From Steroidobacteraceae bacterium (lineage in GTDB: Bacteria; Pseudomonadota; Gammaproteobacteria; Steroidobacterales; Steroidobacteraceae): a DNA stretch of 33,678 nt. A program made the translations under genes and the position numbers. The stretch is taken from the NCBI GenBank assembly GCA_019683695.1, contig JADGHX010000031.1, positions 1 through 33,678 on the forward strand, in the 5' to 3' direction. The notes below the pieces were generated by a model, which did no database searches, had not been told where the DNA came from, and worked only from the letters and a program-made list of their open reading frames with translations. Shown in pieces: positions 30,957-33,678 of the stretch (positions are counted from its first letter, which is position 1; each line of letters begins with the position of its first letter).

Positions 30957-33678
30957 GTGAATCGAAGGAATACTGTTTCAGGCGCGACTCAGGTGGACGC
31001 AGCCGTGGCGGGCATCCTGAGTGCAGCAAGGTCCAGGAAGTTGGCCGCTGGCACGACGACGGCCTGGGCCGTTGCGCTGGTGGGGGCCGGAATCGGAACG
31101 CTGGCTCACGCCCAGGACGCTTCGGACGCGGGGGCCGAAGCGCTCGAAGTGCAGGAGGTGACGGTCACCGGCTCGCGCATCCGGCGCACGACCGACTTCG
31201 ATACGCCGAACCCGACCACGATCGTCGATGCGGACTTCATGCAGAAGCTCGGCATCGTGAACGTCGGCGACGTGGTGAAGCAGATGCCGGCGAACCTGTC
31301 GAACAACACGCCGCGCACCACCGGCAACGCGAACTTCTTCATCGGCTCGACGATCGCGAACCTGCGCGGCCTGAACCCCTACTTCGGCAGCCGCACGCTC
31401 AACATGGTGAACAACCGGCGCTTCGTGCCGACGAACCAGGGCGACGGCGTCGACCTGAATTTCATTCCCTCGATCCTGATCGACCGCGTCGACATCGTGA
31501 CGGGCGGCGCCTCGGCGGCCTACGGCTCGGGTGCCATCGCGGGTGTGCAGAACATCTTCCTCAATCGCAACCTCGAAGGCGGGAAGATGCAGGTGGACTA
31601 CGGCGAGACGGCCGAGGGCGACGGTGGCGAGAAGCACGTCGGCTTCGCTTACGGCTCGAGCCTCTTCGGCGACCGCGGCCATTTCGTCGTCGGCTACGAG
31701 TATCAGGACACGGACGCGGTGGGCTGCATCAACGCGCGTGACTGGTGCCGCGAGCTCAATGGCTTCTATAACACCGCGCCGAGCACGAACGGCACGCCGG
31801 TGCCGCAATTCACGCTCGGCCAGAACGTGCGCGGGAATCAGATCAGCACCACCGGCGTGTTCTTCCGGAACGTGCAGGGCGTGACGCAGACGGTCCAGGC
31901 GGATGCCACGGGTACCGGCGTCCTGCCGTTCAACATCGGCTCCGGCAACACCACCTCTCCGCAGAACGCGGTCGTGGGCGGCGATGGTCGTCCGGTCTAC
32001 CTGTACACGAACCTCAGCACGCCCGTGCGGCGCAACGTCGGCGCGGGCACGTTCACGTACGAGCTGACGGACACGATGACCCTCAGCATCGATGCGTCGT
32101 TCGGCAAGGTGGAGAGCACGAACATCACCGGCGCTACGGACGCCACGAACCAGCGCGTCTACGCCGACAATGCGTTCCTCACGCCGGCTCTGGCGGCGGC
32201 GGCCGCCGGCGCATTCGATGGCCGCAACTATGCGCTCCTCAACAAGGACTGGACGGCGCAGCTCAACCCGCACACGGACTTCACGACGGAAGTGAAGCGC
32301 ATCGCCATCGGGCTCGACGGCAGGTTCGGCGACTCCTCCTGGACCTGGGATGCGTACTACCAGTACGGCGATACCAAGCGCGAGCAGCTCGTGGCCGATG
32401 CGCGCCGTCAGACGGCGTATCTGATGGCGACCGACGCCGTGCTCGACGACGCCGGCAACATCGTCTGCCGTGTGACGCGCGATGGCTATGCGGCGGCCTC
32501 GGCGTTCAACCCGTCGTACGCCAACCTCGCGCCGGATGTGGCCGCGGAGATCGCTGCCGGCTGCGTGCCTCTCAATCCGTTCGGTACCGGCGCGATCTCG
32601 GCCGATGCCAAGGCGTACGCGTTCGGCTACCTCGATGAGCAGCTCGACTACGAGCAGCAGGTGGTTGCCGCCAGCGCTTCGGGCGACCTGTTCGCCAACG
32701 GCTTCGGCACCGGCGCGGGCCCGATCCAGGGCGCCATCGGTATCGAGTACCGTATGGAGAAAGGTGTGAACCTCGCTCGTCAGGACGTGTCGGACGCCGT
32801 CCGTCGCGACTACCCGACGCAGTACAGCGACTCCTTCGCGGGCGACGTGGATGTGACCGAAGGCTTCGTCGAAGTGAACCTGCCCGTGCTGGACGGTGCG
32901 GCGTTTGCCAAAAAGCTCGAGTTCAACACCGCGGCACGCATCTCGCGCTACGAGAACCAGGGCAAGATCGGAACGGACGGCTCCTCGGCCGTGCGCAACA
33001 TCTTCACCTGGAAAGTCAGCGGCATCTGGGATCCCCTGGATTGGCTGCGATTCCGGGGCAGCCTGTCACGCGACGCCCGCGCCCCGAACTTCCGCGAGCT
33101 CTACTATCGCCAGGTGCTCACGCAGGGCGGTCCGTTCAACTTCTGCGGCCCGGCCGGCAGCAACCTCGACCCGTGCAACTACGACCTGCGCGGTAACGTG
33201 CAGCTGAACCCGGAGAAGGCCGACACGGTCACGCTCGGTCTCGTGTTCACGCCGAAGGACTGGGTGCCCGGTCTGCAGGTGGCGGCGGACTACTTCCGCA
33301 TCGACCTGCAGGATTCCATCAACCAGGGCAGCTCGCGCGTGGTGCTGGATTCGTGCAACTACGGGCTCGGTGACCCCGCCGCCTGCGCGGCGCTGACGCC
33401 GGATGGCACGACGTACACGGTCCCCAACAACCCGGCATTCGCGGGCCGCGTGCTGCCGGGGTACGAAACCGGCATCTTCAACGCCTACAACGGCGAGGGA
33501 TACGTCTACAAAGGCGTCGACATCAGCGCCACGTATCTCTGGGCGATCAACGACGTCGACACCCTCACATTCCGGCTGCTCGGTACGCACATGATCGACC
33601 AGCGCTATCAGACGCTGCCGACGCTACCGGAATACAACGTGGTGGGCCAGACGGGTACGGCCAACAACTTCCTGACGG
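30957..33678 (+). CDS. TonB-dependent receptor, C-terminus outside the window
   Basis: The open frame from GTG 30957 (GAGG at 30945-30948, spacing 8) runs 907 codons to the window end. It starts with a long signal peptide (hydrophobic AWAVALVGAGIGTLAHAQD at about 39-57), a TonB-box-like LEVQEVTVTGSRI, and a plug domain (about 65-200: FMQKLGIVNVGDVVKQMP, ANLRGLNPYFGSRTLNMVNN, ILIDRVDIVTGGASAAYGSG). The barrel has cysteine-bearing loops (VGCINARDWCREL; NFCGPAGSNLDPCNYD; DSCNYGLGDPAACAAL), probably disulfide-stabilised. The receptor is of the large 'GSRI' type with the plug word NNRR, common in Caulobacter, Sphingomonas and Steroidobacter relatives for plant polymers or oligosaccharides. The substrate is unknown. 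Confidence 0.92.
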   Translation, partial: MNRRNTVSGATQVDAAVAGILSAARSRKLAAGTTTAWAVALVGAGIGTLAHAQDASDAGAEALEVQEVTVTGSRIRRTTDFDTPNPTTIVDADFMQKLGIVNVGDVVKQMPANLSNNTPRTTGNANFFIGSTIANLRGLNPYFGSRTLNMVNNRRFVPTNQGDGVDLNFIPSILIDRVDIVTGGASAAYGSGAIAGVQNIFLNRNLEGGKMQVDYGETAEGDGGEKHVGFAYGSSLFGDRGHFVVGYEYQDTDAVGCINARDWCRELNGFYNTAPSTNGTPVPQFTLGQNVRGNQISTTGVFFRNVQGVTQTVQADATGTGVLPFNIGSGNTTSPQNAVVGGDGRPVYLYTNLSTPVRRNVGAGTFTYELTDTMTLSIDASFGKVESTNITGATDATNQRVYADNAFLTPALAAAAAGAFDGRNYALLNKDWTAQLNPHTDFTTEVKRIAIGLDGRFGDSSWTWDAYYQYGDTKREQLVADARRQTAYLMATDAVLDDAGNIVCRVTRDGYAAASAFNPSYANLAPDVAAEIAAGCVPLNPFGTGAISADAKAYAFGYLDEQLDYEQQVVAASASGDLFANGFGTGAGPIQGAIGIEYRMEKGVNLARQDVSDAVRRDYPTQYSDSFAGDVDVTEGFVEVNLPVLDGAAFAKKLEFNTAARISRYENQGKIGTDGSSAVRNIFTWKVSGIWDPLDWLRFRGSLSRDARAPNFRELYYRQVLTQGGPFNFCGPAGSNLDPCNYDLRGNVQLNPEKADTVTLGLVFTPKDWVPGLQVAADYFRIDLQDSINQGSSRVVLDSCNYGLGDPAACAALTPDGTTYTVPNNPAFAGRVLPGYETGIFNAYNGEGYVYKGVDISATYLWAINDVDTLTFRLLGTHMIDQRYQTLPTLPEYNVVGQTGTANNFLT

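Noticed and set aside
30978-32273. 431-codon open frame on the minus strand
   Set aside because: Arg/Val/Glu-rich shadow of the TonB receptor plug and barrel, with no ribosome site or domain.
1-33678. Insertion sequence, prophage or integrative element explaining the gene fragments
   Set aside because: No transposase, integrase, terminal inverted repeats with target duplication, phage structural gene or tRNA attachment site was seen.

Overview
The window is GC-rich, densely coded proteobacterial DNA with two TonB-dependent outer-membrane receptors, lipoprotein and envelope genes and GTG/TTG starts beside Shine-Dalgarno motifs. The gene set fits a free-living gammaproteobacterium (a Steroidobacter/Nevskia-like lineage would be my guess, not proven). 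There is no tRNA, rRNA, CRISPR array, transposase or integrase.

Layout. 1-3.4 kb: a cut-off short-chain dehydrogenase, then a three-gene iron-uptake-type operon (small membrane protein, PepSY membrane protein, DUF3325-like protein). 3.4-7.0 kb: envelope genes (YihY/BrkB-type membrane protein, a glycine-zipper protein whose signal peptide is cut off by a TGA at the lipobox cysteine, a twice-frameshifted secreted protein, a BON-SRPBCC membrane protein). 7.05-8.8 kb: gene debris: an in-frame ArcD-ArcA fusion remnant (arginine deiminase pathway), back to back with an internally deleted nhaC. 9.0-14.5 kb: an RtcB RNA ligase, an MBL-fold hydrolase and a PD-(D/E)XK nuclease-like protein, separated by gene-poor DNA. 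14.6-16.2 kb: a CnrYXH-like set of putative anti-sigma protein, ECF sigma factor and periplasmic sensor. 16.2-21.6 kb: six minus-strand genes (two DUF6644-like membrane paralogues, a secreted protein, a DUF6152 protein, a TonB receptor, a SnoaL-like protein), probably one uptake/catabolic module of unknown substrate. 22.2-25.4 kb: a phosphorelay of HPt protein, 7TMR-DISM histidine kinase and OmpR-type regulator. 25.4-29.7 kb: a DUF202 membrane protein with an expanded heptad motif, an SBF-type transporter, an arylsulfatase and a SYLF-domain protein. 31.0 kb to the end: a second, cut-off TonB receptor.

The most unexpected signal lies in the gene-less stretches. Three of them carry degraded pieces of the DNA polymerase III beta clamp gene (dnaN): one at about 10.34-10.46 kb (+), one at 21.81-22.02 kb (+) and one at 30.05-30.17 kb (-). 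They correspond to neighbouring or partly overlapping parts of clamp domains I-II. Two of them cover the same segment with different sequences, so they are not one gene cut into three. No mobile-element gene accompanies them. Together with the arcD/arcA, nhaC and lipoprotein lesions they suggest either a genome with unusual gene shuffling and decay, or an undescribed family of dnaN-derived intergenic elements. Assembly error must be excluded for the simple frameshifts.
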